From assembly GCA_028554755.1 (NCBI GenBank), contig JAPTOF010000003.1, positions 24,158,001 through 24,222,000 of the forward strand: DNA of 64,000 nt. Direction: 5' to 3'. The stretch comes from Cordia subcordata (lineage: Eukaryota; Streptophyta; Magnoliopsida; Boraginales; Cordiaceae). A program made the position numbers and the translations under genes. Below are positions 50,466-61,181 of the stretch, one piece after another (position 1 is the stretch's first letter; each line of letters starts with the position of its first letter). Under the pieces are notes generated by a model. The model was given only the letters and a program-made list of their open reading frames with translations, made no database searches and was not told the origin of the DNA.

Positions 50466-51282
50466 AAAATTGATTATGAAAATTGACCAATAAAAAACGA
50501 AGTGCGATAGCTACAAACAACAGATATAGAGAGCCATTCGCAAGAACCATCCCGAACCTCTCATGTGGAATTAGATACTTGAAAACGACTAGTAGGAGCT
50601 CACACCAGAGACACGAATGCGTCTTAGGTCTCTTTCTTTTTTCAGTCACATGTTTCATACATAATATACCCCATTGACATATTGAAGAACGAATGAAATG
50701 TCATATGTATAATTTTCAACTACAAATAAATAATAAGGAAGCTTCCCTGCAATTAACCTCAGCACCTTGCGTTGTACCCAAGCAAATGATGCTCAAATTT
50801 CTAGCAATGAAGATACTAGGAAATACACACAATTAAGCATATGTGTCTGACTTTCGAACCGATTATATTAATTATTGGAAAATAAGTTTGATTTGATCCT
50901 GAGATTGATCTGTTCTGTCTCTATCCTTCATGCATCATCAAATGTATCAGTTGAGACTTTATTGCATAATAGGTGCCGTGTAAGCTCCAACTTGGAAAGC
51001 TGTCTATTGGAGGACAAGATGAGAAAGACAGACTTGAGTTACCTAATGCTGCTAACGTTATCTCTTTAGAGCTTTTTAATGTTATCTCTTTAGAGCTTTT
51101 GTATATAAATATTGGATTAGATCCTTAGCCATAGATATTCAGTAGTAGAGTTATTATTTCATTACAAAAAATCAGATCAGCAATTATGCATATTGTATTT
51201 GTCAATTATACTTGGTCTAAGTGTAGAAATTTCTAATGTAACTAAAAATTGATGTTCTGTGTAGAAGCGTAACAAATATTGA
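50466..51282. other. Intergenic, no feature recognised
   Basis: No supported gene. A short direct repeat, TAATGTTATCTCTTTAGAGCTTTT-like, occurs at about 51053 and 51079. Confidence 0.4.
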
Positions 51283-51320
51283 GGGTAAAATACACCAAAT
51301 CCCGTTGTGGTCTACTATAA

Positions 51321-52119
51321 TGGCCCGTTTGGAATAATAGAATAGTTTGAAAAAGAATTATCATTTAAGACAAAAAAGAATTCAAAGGCAGAATGACTAT
51401 AGAATACTTTTTCTTATGTTTGGTTAAAACTATAAAAAAAAAAGGTAGAATGAAATGACTATCTTATTTAATATATTTGGTAAATTTATTTTTAAAAAAA
51501 TTAGATAGTATAAAAGTCAATTCAATTAACCAAAATACACTTGTTCTTTAGTTTGGCATAAATGTAGACTTATACGTGACAATTATTTTTATACAATATT
51601 AACATAAATTAAAATATTCTTTGTCTTTTTTGATCAACGATAAAACATAGTATTATTTGTTCAATCATTTTTTTTATTTTTATCACCATATTTCAATTTA
51701 TTTTCTTTTCTTAATATAATTGAGAGAAAATTTAATCATCCAATAAAACTACACCTATTTTTTGGTGAAAAAGAGTTAAAAATGAAAAAAAAACATATGC
51801 ATTTTTAATTTTTTACTTTTTGCTTTTTAATTTTAAATTTTTTATATGTTTAATAACAATTGAAGATTTGTGAGTGTAAATGGAGAATAATAAATTATTT
51901 TTTGGTTTTATTTTATTTTTTATGATTCCAACTTAAATTGGAATACTTATTTCTTGCGTTTGACTAAAGAATGAGTTTTCTTACTTTTTCTTAGAAAGAC
52001 CATTCCATGGGAATAGGCTTTCCGACTTTAATTAGTTCTACCAAATAGAAGAAAAAGAATGAATGAAAAGTTAGAATGACGATTCCATTTCAGGCCATTC
52101 TTACATACCAAACGTAGCA
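51321..52119. mobile_element. Nested MITE with TAA duplication
   Basis: 799 bp, TGGCCCGTTTGG at the left and CCAAACGTAGCA at the right, flanked by TAA at 51318-51320 and 52120-52122. Removing it joins ...CTACTATAA to GTGTACAATACCCCG, which matches the uninterrupted opposite arm of the host element (reverse complement of about 55240-55268). The insertion site is therefore confirmed by an internal empty-site comparison. The arms share GAATGG, TCATTCT and CTTTTTCTT blocks for about 100 bp. Confidence 0.8.
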
Positions 52120-52751
52120 TAAGTGTACAATACCCCGTGCGGTGTCAAATCTCCTACAACAAACCCATGAATAAGAGTTCTACACGCACTCCCTACAGTT
52201 TAAACTCCTCCTAATTGTGTTAAAAATATATGACAAAAAGACATTAATACCCTTACTCTACTCATATGATTTTTCTTTTTAAAAAAAACATATATAACAA
52301 TTAATAAAAACAAAAAATTTCAATAAAATTGGCGTACATCAGTTTTTTCCCAAAAAAATAACCCTTTTCCTTTGACCGAAAAAGCAAAAAAAAGAAAAAA
52401 CTCATCTACGTCCTTGAACTACTTCACCAGGATTCGATATGGCTAAAATTTCAAGCACCAAGTTCTTGAACTATCCATCAGATCAATCGACCATGGAATC
52501 CTTTTCTTTGGCTAAGGCAATTCATTAAAATGGTTGTTTGTTCAAGTCCTTAAAAATACCCCATCAGACATGTTTATTTGTTCAAGTTCTTAAAAACGAT
52601 CAACATTTTACTTATTTATTTATTTTGTTTCTTTATGCCTTTTTGGCCAAAGAAAAAAAATTAATTTTTTTAAAACTAGTATGCAAGGACCGAGCAATGC
52701 TCGGTCTGTCCGTGCCCGTATATTCGTATCCTATTCTTGCCGAACAAATTT

Positions 52752-53110
52752 CAATCTACATCAATGTTTTTTGTCGCAACTTCAATCCCATCATTAAGTT
52801 TCTTCTGCAGATAGCCACTTGCACCCTCCAAAACCTTACCATGCTTTCTGCAAAGTAACCAATTTCTGAACTCGAGGCGTTACCTCATAGTACAATAAAA
52901 GAGCTTACGAGGAACATGCGTTCTCACAAGCATGTAAAACTGGAGATATTTTCATCCTTAGCTATGAATTCATTAGCACCATTAGTCACCTAATTTCCCA
53001 CCCAGTGAGCCCTCTTCTTCCATGCTTTTCTATAGCAACCATTAGGAGCCTGACTCACAATCCACTTGTAAAGACTCGGGAGTGCAATACCAGCTCCGTC
53101 AAGTTGTTCC
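52752..53110 (-). pseudogene. ATRX/CHR20-like chromatin-remodeller fragment
   Basis: Two degenerate exon pieces. The first (53110 to about 52925) reads EQLDGAGIALPSLYKWI, SQAPNGC, AWKKRAHWVG and VTN, then loses the frame through stop codons. The second (52849-52752) reads KHGKVLE, then, after a 1-base frame change, GASGYLQKKL. Both match, in the right order, a conserved N-terminal block that I recall from plant ATRX-type SNF2 proteins. An intron-like GTAACG...TTTGCAG of about 36 bp separates them. The ATPase domain is absent. It cannot encode a working remodeller. The identification rests on recall of the family and should be confirmed by a protein search. Confidence 0.7.
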
Positions 53111-53620
53111 TACTCAGGATGACTCACAAATAAAGAGAATAAAAGCAAACTTCAACTCTTAAAGAGAGAGAAACATTACTATGAGAAAAAGAATTAAGTA
53201 AAATATAAAATAATTGGAAAAAGACCTGCAACCATCATAAGCATGAAATGTCAAAGCAAAGCCAATACTTCTTTAGCAAGAATCTGTAGTGAAGTTTCTT
53301 ATCAAGCATGATCAAGCCTTATAAACCATATTTATGCATTTCTCGAAATTAACAAATATAAGCATGAAGGGCATCGCCCCAACCTAAAACAATCATCTAT
53401 GACAAGTGATTTAACTGCATAAAAACTTTTTTCCCTTCTCTTGAGCGACTCTTTTTTGTCAAAGTGGAATTCAACAGGCACATATCTAAAAATGGCATAT
53501 ACGGAACACATATGCACATAAGGTTTTGCCTAGAGTTCCTTGGTCTACTTGATAGTCATGGAGATATGGTTTATTACAACAAAACACAGTGAAGATGATA
53601 CAAGTCCAGATCTGGTCAGT

Positions 53621-53758
53621 CTAAGTTTCTTTGAAATTTTCATCTTCCTTCTCCTTAGATTCATCAAAGAATTGAATATGAAGAGTGAAAAGTTCAAACC
53701 GATCTTCATACGTAGACACAACTACTTCCATATTTTGATGTAACCATAGATGCATTGC
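53621..53758 (-). pseudogene. Unidentified protein-like fragment
   Basis: A 46-codon open stretch reading AMHLWLHQNMEVV, STYEDRFEL and then an acidic, lysine-rich tail before a TAG. The composition is protein-like and unlike the AT-rich surroundings, and it lies on the same strand as the ATRX and ABCC pieces, so it is probably another captured exon. I do not recognise the source gene. Confidence 0.35.
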
Positions 53759-53902
53759 CACCTGTGGATAAGAAACATGATCAAAGATTTGGATAGTTAT
53801 TTAATGAGTGTTATAATAGTTCCAATGTCATCAATGGTGGCTTTTAAGCCATCTACTCTTTGATGTCTGACACAGTCACAATGTCTTTACACTTGTAGGA
53901 GG

Positions 53903-54085
53903 CTAGTTTCTCCATGTAAAGATGTCACTATGCCAAAGCATAAAATGGCAAAAAGGAAGATAACCAAATTTGCTATGGAATAAGTGCGTGAGATGAATAA
54001 GAGTTCCCTCATCTTGTAATTTTTGAAGTGCTCTAGTTGACAGAGTACGTAAACTCAAACCAAAGCCGTTGGCTTCATTTGACAT
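53903..54085 (-). pseudogene. Unidentified protein-like fragment
   Basis: A 60-codon open stretch starting MSNEANGFGLSLRTLSTRAL and QKLQDEG, preceded by a splice-acceptor-like TTGTTGACAG. The first ~30 residues look like a real exon; the rest, after QDEG, looks like read-through into an intron. Source gene not recognised. It sits between the ABCC and ATRX pieces inside the Helitron-like element. Confidence 0.35.
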
Positions 54086-54547
54086 GCTGCTGTCAACAAA
54101 TAGATATATGTTATACCATCAGCCAATGTAATCACGGAATCTTCTAATATGTCCACTACATGCAGAGGGAACAAGCTATGACGATAATAACCATTGTTCA
54201 GAACCTATATTCACAGTGACAAAATATGTTTGCCAAATCTCTTCAAGCAATTTCATCAAACACCTTACGTTCCTTGTAGATATACACATGCATTGTTCCA
54301 ACACACACTGATTGCACCCACATATACCCAAACATTTCTTATACATAAACAGAAAAAATCATTTATTTATTTACAATTTCAATTATAAGTTCACCATTTG
54401 CATTCGTTTAACTGTAAGGCATACAGCATTATTTTCATTATTCCATACATGAAATTCAATTAGGCTATTCACTGGAGTAGACATATTTTCTCATTCTCTA
54501 TAAGATATATGAACATAAAATGAGGAACTCACTTGTATATACAAACT

Positions 54548-54767
54548 GAAACGATCATCTAATAGATATATATATATATATATATATATATCTATATCAG
54601 CGCACTGGTATAAAGCACTATCAAGTTGAATTCTAATGCTTTTCACCACCATTGAGATTCACCCCTCCTTCTCCTATCTCAGTTAGATCACCATGAAGCT
54701 AGTAATTCAAGATCTTTCACCAATGAACATTTTTCTACTGCTTCTTGGTATCTCTGATTATCCAACG
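54548..54767 (-). pseudogene. ABCC-type ABC transporter fragment (nucleotide-binding domain 1)
   Basis: Read on the minus strand with two frame changes: NQRYQEAVEKCSLVKDLEL, then DLTEIGEGGVNLNGGEK (the ABC signature region, with the usual LSGGQ changed to LNGGE), then RIQLDSALYQCADI and, after a TA run, YLLDDRF, the Walker B region with its aspartates. This order and spacing is specific to the first nucleotide-binding domain of MRP/ABCC transporters. Walker A and the remainder are missing. A (TA)n microsatellite (54566-54591) has expanded within the codons just before Walker B. No function is possible. Confidence 0.8.
54566..54591 (+). repeat. (TA)n microsatellite inside the ABCC fragment
   Basis: About 13 TA units where the parent gene would encode Ile-Tyr of the Walker B strand. 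Confidence 0.9.
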
Positions 54768-55691
54768 GAGCATGTCGTGGCATAGAACGAGGAAATGATG
54801 GTCAAAGAAAGACTTGGCATGTGGTGGCATAGAAGAGCAAATCAATTGTGGAGCAGATCCATTTTGCCAAAAGCGTTTTTGCAGAGCTTTCAACGACGTC
54901 GTTTTCTTTAAAACAAAAGACAAAAAAGGTCAAAACTACGTCGTTTGTGCGAAGACAAAACCTGCCCATTGTTTCTTTTTATATAGTAGTAAAAAAAACT
55001 CATTTACATTAATTTTCTTGATAATTTTTGTTTTTGTTAATTGTTATATATGTGTTTGACCCAAAAAAAAAAAAAGAGAAAAAGAAAATTAAATAAAGAG
55101 AAAAAGAAAATTAAATGAGTATGGTAAGGGCATTAGTATTTTTTTGCTGCACATTTTTAATACCGTTAGGGGAATTTAGATAGTAGGGGGTGTGTGTGGA
55201 ACTTTTATTCGTCATAGGGGATTTTTGTAAAATTTTTGACTCCACAAGGGGGTTTTGTGCAATTATAGTAAACCACATGGGGATCTGGTTCATTTTACCC
55301 TAATGTTTATTACATTTGAAAGTTTAGCTAATGTTTGTTATAGTTGGAATTGTAGTTAATTTACGTATGAACCAACTGAAGTTCAAACTTTATTACAGTT
55401 TGAAATATAACAAATACATCTTTTAAATTTATATTAGTTACACCTTCAAGCATAGAAAATTTTTTTAATATTTTAAAGAAATTAAATATAAAATTTCCAA
55501 TATCACTGTTAAATGTAACAAATATTTTGTTATATTTAAAATCATAGCTAAAATAAATATTATCATTTTACTTTTTTATGCTTACTACAAAAATAACAAA
55601 AAAAAAGTAACCACTGACATAAAATTTTATAATATTTGCATACAACATTAAAAGTGAGAGACATACCACTTGATCACTAGGTTTTTGGTGC

Positions 55692-56650
55692 GCAAATTAT
55701 ACCATGGTCCCTTATCATGGTACTCTGCAGAGTATCATACTCTTTCACATTTAAAGAAAAAAAAAAGCTCAGTACAAATTATTTGGTTCCTCACGATGGT
55801 ATTCCTGCGGAACATCATGCTCCTTCATGTTTAAAAAAAAAAAAAAAACAACAACAACAACTTAGCAACGTGCATCAAGTCTCTCTCCCTCTTCTCCATT
55901 CTCTCTCTTCTTTCTTCTCTCTCCTCACCTCTCTTCTTCTCTTATTTTCTTCTTTGCTCACCGATGACATCACCAGTCATCTCACGTCGAATAAATACCA
56001 CTATAAAATTTGTCTTTCTTTGTTGATCGTAATGATATACACCATGTCTAAGAAAACTTCCTAGGTGTTGATTCACTGTTAAAGCCCGTTATCTTCTTTT
56101 TCATGCTGGCAAAAATTCCAACATCATCTCACAGCGCTGCAACTACCAAACTCTTTCTATCTTCGTCAAGATTATAATCATACCTCCCACGCGATGTTTG
56201 GACGCTCCAAAATCAATCCACCATTAAAGCTCACTTTAACCTTCAAGTATGCATACATGTATATGTATTTGTGTTTTGTGTCAATGTGTGTGAGATTAAT
56301 GAACAAATAGTTATAAGATAATGAACAAATATTTGATGTATATATGCAATTCAGTAAACAAATAGTTGTGAGATATTAAACAAATAGTTGCAGAGTAGTG
56401 AACAAATAATTATGGGGTAATAAATAAATCGTTGTGAGATAGTGAACAAATAGTTATAAAGTAATAGATAAATAGTTAGTGAACAAATAATTGTGGGTTA
56501 GAGAACAAATAGTTGTGGAGTAATGAACAAATATTTGATATACATTTGAAAGTTAATGAACAAATAGTTGTACGGTAATAAATAAATATTTAATGTATAT
56601 ATGAAAATCACTAAACAAATAATTATGGAATGATAAATAAATTCATATGG
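55692..56650 (-). repeat. Dispersed repeat, copy 2 (inverted relative to 9950-10624)
   Basis: The left end GCAAATTATACCATGG, the CTTCCTAGGTGTTGATTCAC block (about 56058) and the later run of about twelve ACAAATAGTTGTG-like motifs (56290-56645) correspond in reverse to 9950-10624. It also has an internal ~78-bp duplication (TGGTA.TC.TGC.GA...ATCAT.CTC) at 55716-55835. The 115-codon frame across 55717-56064 is an artefact of T/C-rich sequence. Confidence 0.6.
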
Positions 56651-57808
56651 ATGAGCGTAATAATTTTTTTAACTTTATTGTTGCATGAACTGTCGTGTGC
56701 ACCATTCACGCAATAGTAGATGCATAGTGCTCTTTGTACCGAGGGAACATGATATGAGTCCGGTCTTCGGTATTGGCCATTGTGTTTTGGCTATTAACGT
56801 TCGGACAGTTTTTCCAAACGATATTTTGTGCCCCACATATAGATTACAATATTTTGCATTGTCATTTTTGTGATTATAAATCACAGTATAAAAGTTAACA
56901 AATACTATCAGGTAAAAGGTCATCGTACAAAAATAAATAGATTCAGGCACGACAAAAACATTTCTAATTAATCAACTAAATTCATAATTTTATGCCTAAC
57001 CTGCTTAGTGATCCAATAGATCATTTGCATGCGTTCAATGGAGCTATTCAAAGAATTGGCAAAAGGAGCTATTCAAAAAGTACTATATCTTTACATGCCG
57101 ACAAAGGAGAAGCCACCATTTCATGTAATGATTTGGTATGTGGTCGAATCTATACATGAAAGGAAGAGAATTATTATATATTATTTCTTCACATTTTCTT
57201 ATATAATGAGATTTTTGTCATATATATATATATATATATGAAATATATTTGATAGTCAATACATGAATTCATAACATATAAAAGAGGAGTGAAGATATGA
57301 TATGAAATATTATTCTGAAAATATTAGCAATGCAATAATTGTAGTTAGTTGAGCACTTTGTATCCTACGGGAAATCCAAAAGGAGTAATATAACATGATA
57401 TCTAAATTTGTGCCGTAGGGTTGGATTACAATTCTCTTCAAACTCACATTTTTATATTAAGATTATAATATTATATCTTAATTATTCGTATTATTTAAAA
57501 TATTTAACAATATTTCACTTTTTTTGTTGTAGCTAAAAGAAATGGCTAGACTACAATTAAGATGCTAAAATAGGAGATCGAGAACCCTCGGCTTGTAGAG
57601 TAACCCCAAAGCATCGCTGCTTTTCTGAGACCCAAAAAAAGCGAAGAATACAAGACGCAATATATATCTACGCGTAAAGCTAGAGGGGGAGAAAAACTAA
57701 TATCAAAATACCAAAATGTAAATTAGATATTTATATAAAAAAGAACAAATAACGAGAGAAAATATTACATATAAAATTAAGCTCCAAAATTAATTGATTA
57801 TGGACTAT
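56651..57808. other. Intergenic, no feature recognised
   Basis: No supported gene. A (TA)n run lies at about 57221-57239. Confidence 0.4.
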
Positions 57809-58015
57809 GGGCCTGGTTGGATTTTTTTTTTCCAAGAAAAAGTATTTTTTTCCTGAAAAAGTTACACTATATTTGCAATACTTATTTAATTTAACTTCTA
57901 AAAAAGTTGAAACTTTCAAAAAATTCAAATACAACTTTTTTTAAACACCAGAATTTTTAACTTTTAAAAAAACTATTTTTCAAAAACTTTTAAAAAAATT
58001 AATTCAAACAGGCCC
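57809..58015. mobile_element. Short MITE, GGGCCTGTTTGG family
   Basis: 207 bp, GGGCCTGGTTGG at the left and TTCAAACAGGCCC at the right, flanked by TAT at 57806-57808 and 58016-58018. AT-rich interior with TTTTTTCCTGAAAAAG. Confidence 0.7.
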
Positions 58016-58091
58016 TATGATGTAGGGCAAACAATTGCAGTGAATACTTTGAAAATGACGAGAGATAGAGGATAGAGTCGAATGCGTCTTG

Positions 58092-58319
58092 GGGCTTGTT
58101 TGGATTGGCTTCTTTTAGGAAAAAAACACTTTTTTTCCTAAAAGAATTACATTAAAATTTACAATAACTATTAGATTTGGTTTTCAAAAAAACTGAAATT
58201 CTAAAAAATCTCAAATATAATTTTTTTTTAGAAATTAGAATTTTTAACTTATAAAAAAAATTATTTTCAAAATTTATTAAAAAAAATACTTTTAAAAAAA
58301 AATAAATTCAAACGAGCCC
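58092..58319. mobile_element. Short MITE, GGGCCTGTTTGG family
   Basis: 228 bp, GGGCTTGTTTGGATTGG at the left and ATTCAAACGAGCCC at the right, flanked by TTG and TTA. It lies only 76 bp from the previous copy. Confidence 0.65.
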
Positions 58320-60313
58320 TTAGGTTTCTTATTGGCACATGTTGCATACGAAAAAAACGTGTTTCTGCAGCTGCTTTAATTTCAATGGAGGCCGGAGTAA
58401 ACTTATGGACCATGTCAACAAACTCTACATAACCAAAACAAAACATGTGAAATTGGGTGATTTGTGAATGACTGAAAGGTCATGCTAACGTCGACTGCTG
58501 TTCGTACATAACTTTAAAAGCTGCCCAACATGCAACGTCTTAATTACATTGACACTCAGAGCACAAATGTTTGTGGAAAATCATTAGCACAAATGAACAA
58601 AGTTCAACGATCTGGCTTTTTATAGTGCTCGGGTTTTATAAACGTGTAAAATTCACATCTTATTCTGATGTTTGACTTGATCGTTGTCCAATGCTAAATT
58701 TCAAGTACTAAAATACTAGGAAATAGAAAAGGTTAGGTGACTCCTCAATCAATTAAATTTGATTTAGCCATAACATTAATTGCCACGATGGATTAGTTTC
58801 TATTTTCGTTTCATTTGCATTTATGTTCGTTAAACCAAATTGCGTTTATGTCAACAATCATGGAAATTTATATAGAAGTTTAAATTTTTTGAGCGCAAAG
58901 ATATATTCCACATCAGCATACTAAAATTTTGCTTCTCTCTCCCCTCATTTACTTCCTTTTTTCTTCTTTATAAACTCATATTTTCTTTCTCTCCATTAAT
59001 TTAATTATTCAGCTTTAGAACTTCTCAATTAAAAAAATATCATATTAATTAATATGAAAAATTATTTATCTGTTTTATTTATGTTGTTGATATATATTAT
59101 TATTTTTAGTTAAAAAGTCGTACTTAAAATAATATCACTTTTTAAGTTCCACAGATTCATAATTAGATTTATTTCGATATCATTTATGAATTTCAAGATA
59201 CATTATGAGAGTGATACGTTTGCGCTTACATGGCAATTCTTATTTTATTATTAATTATTGGATTTAATTTATTATTTATTATCTACTTTATTTCTATTAT
59301 TGATATATATTATTTTTAGTTTAAAAATCTTGTTGTCAAAAAATTGGTACTTAATTTCATATTAAAATCGATGGGTCAATAAAAGTAGTAGCTTAGAAGT
59401 GACTTAGAACCATGTGGTAAACTTTGTATTTTATCCCCACTGTTAATCTAGCCTCTCGTCTACCATGGAATTCAAGCCCAAATCACTCGTATTTTCATGC
59501 GCAAGAATGCCCCTACACTCCTTTATGTGGGACTCGGTGAGAACGGAGAATTACTCTCCTACTCTCAACTAACCCCCACCCCTCATGAGATTTGAACCAA
59601 GCTCGTTACTCTATAAAAACTTGAATACGGTATTTCAATGTGAGGGAAATGTCCCTTGTCCCAATACTCACTCATGTGGGCAGAAACAAGTCACGCGTAG
59701 ACAATATTATGTGAGAATGAGAAGGAACAAGGTTAAGACTCTACTATGGCATGTACCATGTTAGAGTTTAATTATAACTAATACCACGAACAAAAACTCT
59801 ACAATAATAAATTAAACTAATAATAAAGCATTCTTTAATTTGAAGTCATTAAAACTTTTTTTACTACAATCCTACGACAGCAGCGTGTTGTGATAGGCAT
59901 GCGTAGATTAGGGGCTTTCTCTCCCTCTTCAACTTTTGTATGGTGGGCTATCAATGGCGCAACCCTAATAGCCTATTTATAGACCACTAATATTTTGGAT
60001 GGGAGAGAGCATCAGCCTTGAAAGCTTTATTAAGCCCCCTATTAAGGTGCATTAAAACTTTAAGCAGGTTCTACATCTTGCATACCACATCACTAAAATA
60101 ATGATATTTATGAGACGAACGTAGGACCAATTGGAATGGATTATACTAAATAATACTTTGGACTTTATCAGTTAACCTCAACCTGTTTTTCAAAAATATA
60201 AAATATCTTAATTAGTGGTAGCCCACAATTTTAATAAAAAAATTCTAACATACCATAGTCACTAAAGTTCTATTTAGAAAAAAAAAAAAAGAATGAAATA
60301 CGCCAAAAACTTA
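58320..60313. other. Intergenic, no feature recognised
   Basis: No gene supported. A minus-strand GGTTCAAATCTCATGAG near 59586-59602 resembles a B box, but no A box was found at the proper distance. Confidence 0.4.
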
Positions 60314-60316
60314 TAA

Positions 60317-60786
60317 GAGGGTGTTTGGATTGGCTTATCAAAAAGCTACTTAAAGTATTTTAGACTTTAAGTAACTTTGTTTTATTGTTGATTTTAAGTA
60401 CTTACGTGTTTAGATAGAAGTTGTAGTTATTAACAAAAAGTATTTACATGTTTGATTAAAATAGATTGAAAAGTATCTTATATGGTTAAAATAACTATTA
60501 AAGACACTAAAATAGAATTTAAAAGGTAAGTATAAGATAAAAAAGAAAGAATATTGTAGTAGTACATATAAAAAGGTAAGGATAAGATGTAAATGATTTA
60601 GTTAAACTTCCTTTTTTTTCAAAGTGCTTAAAGCCATAAAAAGTAGAAACTGGAAGTGAAGAGCTTTTTATTTTCTACTTAAAGTCACTTAAAAAAATAC
60701 TTTTTTAATTAAAACAAATACTTCCATTAGCTTAAATTAAGCTTTAAGTAGGTTTGACCAGAAAAAAAGCCAAATCAAACATCCTC
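60317..60786 (-). mobile_element. Harbinger/Tourist-like MITE, copy 3
   Basis: 470 bp, in the opposite orientation to copies 1 and 2: GAGGGTGTTTGG at the left and CAAACATCCTC at the right, flanked by TAA at 60314-60316 and 60787-60789. The interior matches the reverse complement of the other copies (for example AAGTAGGTTTGACCAG, AAAGCCATAAAAAGTAGAAA). Confidence 0.88.
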
Positions 60787-61181
60787 TAAGATGAACATTT
60801 TTTTTCCCGAAAGCAACTTATAAGACGAACTTGAATATGATTATTTTTTTATGTGAGATGAATATACCAACAACGTGGTCCGGAGTTTTAGTTTTTATTA
60901 TCCCAGTCCTTTAATGTGTATTAATAATTCACGTCCTGTTTGTTGAGCTTATGTGGTCGCCATTGACATCCATATCAAGTAACGGACGGACAAATTAAAG
61001 TCAATAATTAAAATAAATAAATAAACGCGATGAACATGTTCCTCCCTCATGTCTTGGCTATTCAGTATTGGCCGGGGACAGAAGCAAAGTTAGGACAATG
61101 AAGCCATGGCAGCGCCTTTAGCTGCGTTTCTAATAACTGCCATCAATAGCGACGAGACAGCAGCAATGTTTAGTAGTCGAT

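Larger units (their letters stand above)
52676..54991 (-). mobile_element. Helitron-like element with captured gene fragments
   Basis: On the minus strand the 3' end reads GACCGAGCATTGCTCGGTC (a hairpin), then eight bases, then CTAG followed by T. This is the structure of plant Helitron 3' ends. The likely 5' end, TTACTACTATATAAAAAG near 54991, resembles Helitron 5' ends but lacks a clean TC. Within 2.3 kb, all in the same orientation, are pieces of an ABCC transporter gene, an ATRX/CHR20-like gene and two unidentified protein-like segments, with intron-like sequence between. No Rep/helicase is present, so it would be non-autonomous. The exact 5' boundary is uncertain by about ten bases. Confidence 0.65.
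51283..55300. mobile_element. Long-TIR element (Mutator-like), twice interrupted
   Basis: Starts GGGTAAAATACACCAAATCC; the reverse complement of its end reads GGGTAAAATGAACCAGATCC. The two arms stay alignable for roughly 300 bp (CCACACACACCCCCTAC / CTACACGCACTCCCTAC, CATATATAACAATTAA and so on). The left arm is split by the MITE at 51321-52119, and a Helitron-like insert (52676 to about 54991) lies against the inner end of the right arm. Without the inserts the element is about 0.9 kb. The 9-bp flanks AAATATTGA and TAATGTTTA agree at 6 of 9 positions, so the Mutator assignment is tentative. Confidence 0.7.

Noticed and set aside
52538..52858. 106-codon plus-strand frame
   Set aside because: It runs antisense through the Helitron end and the ATRX-like fragment and has no motif of its own.
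55717..56064. 115-codon frame
   Set aside because: Runs across A-rich and CT-rich low-complexity DNA of a dispersed repeat that is also present in inverted orientation at 9950-10624.
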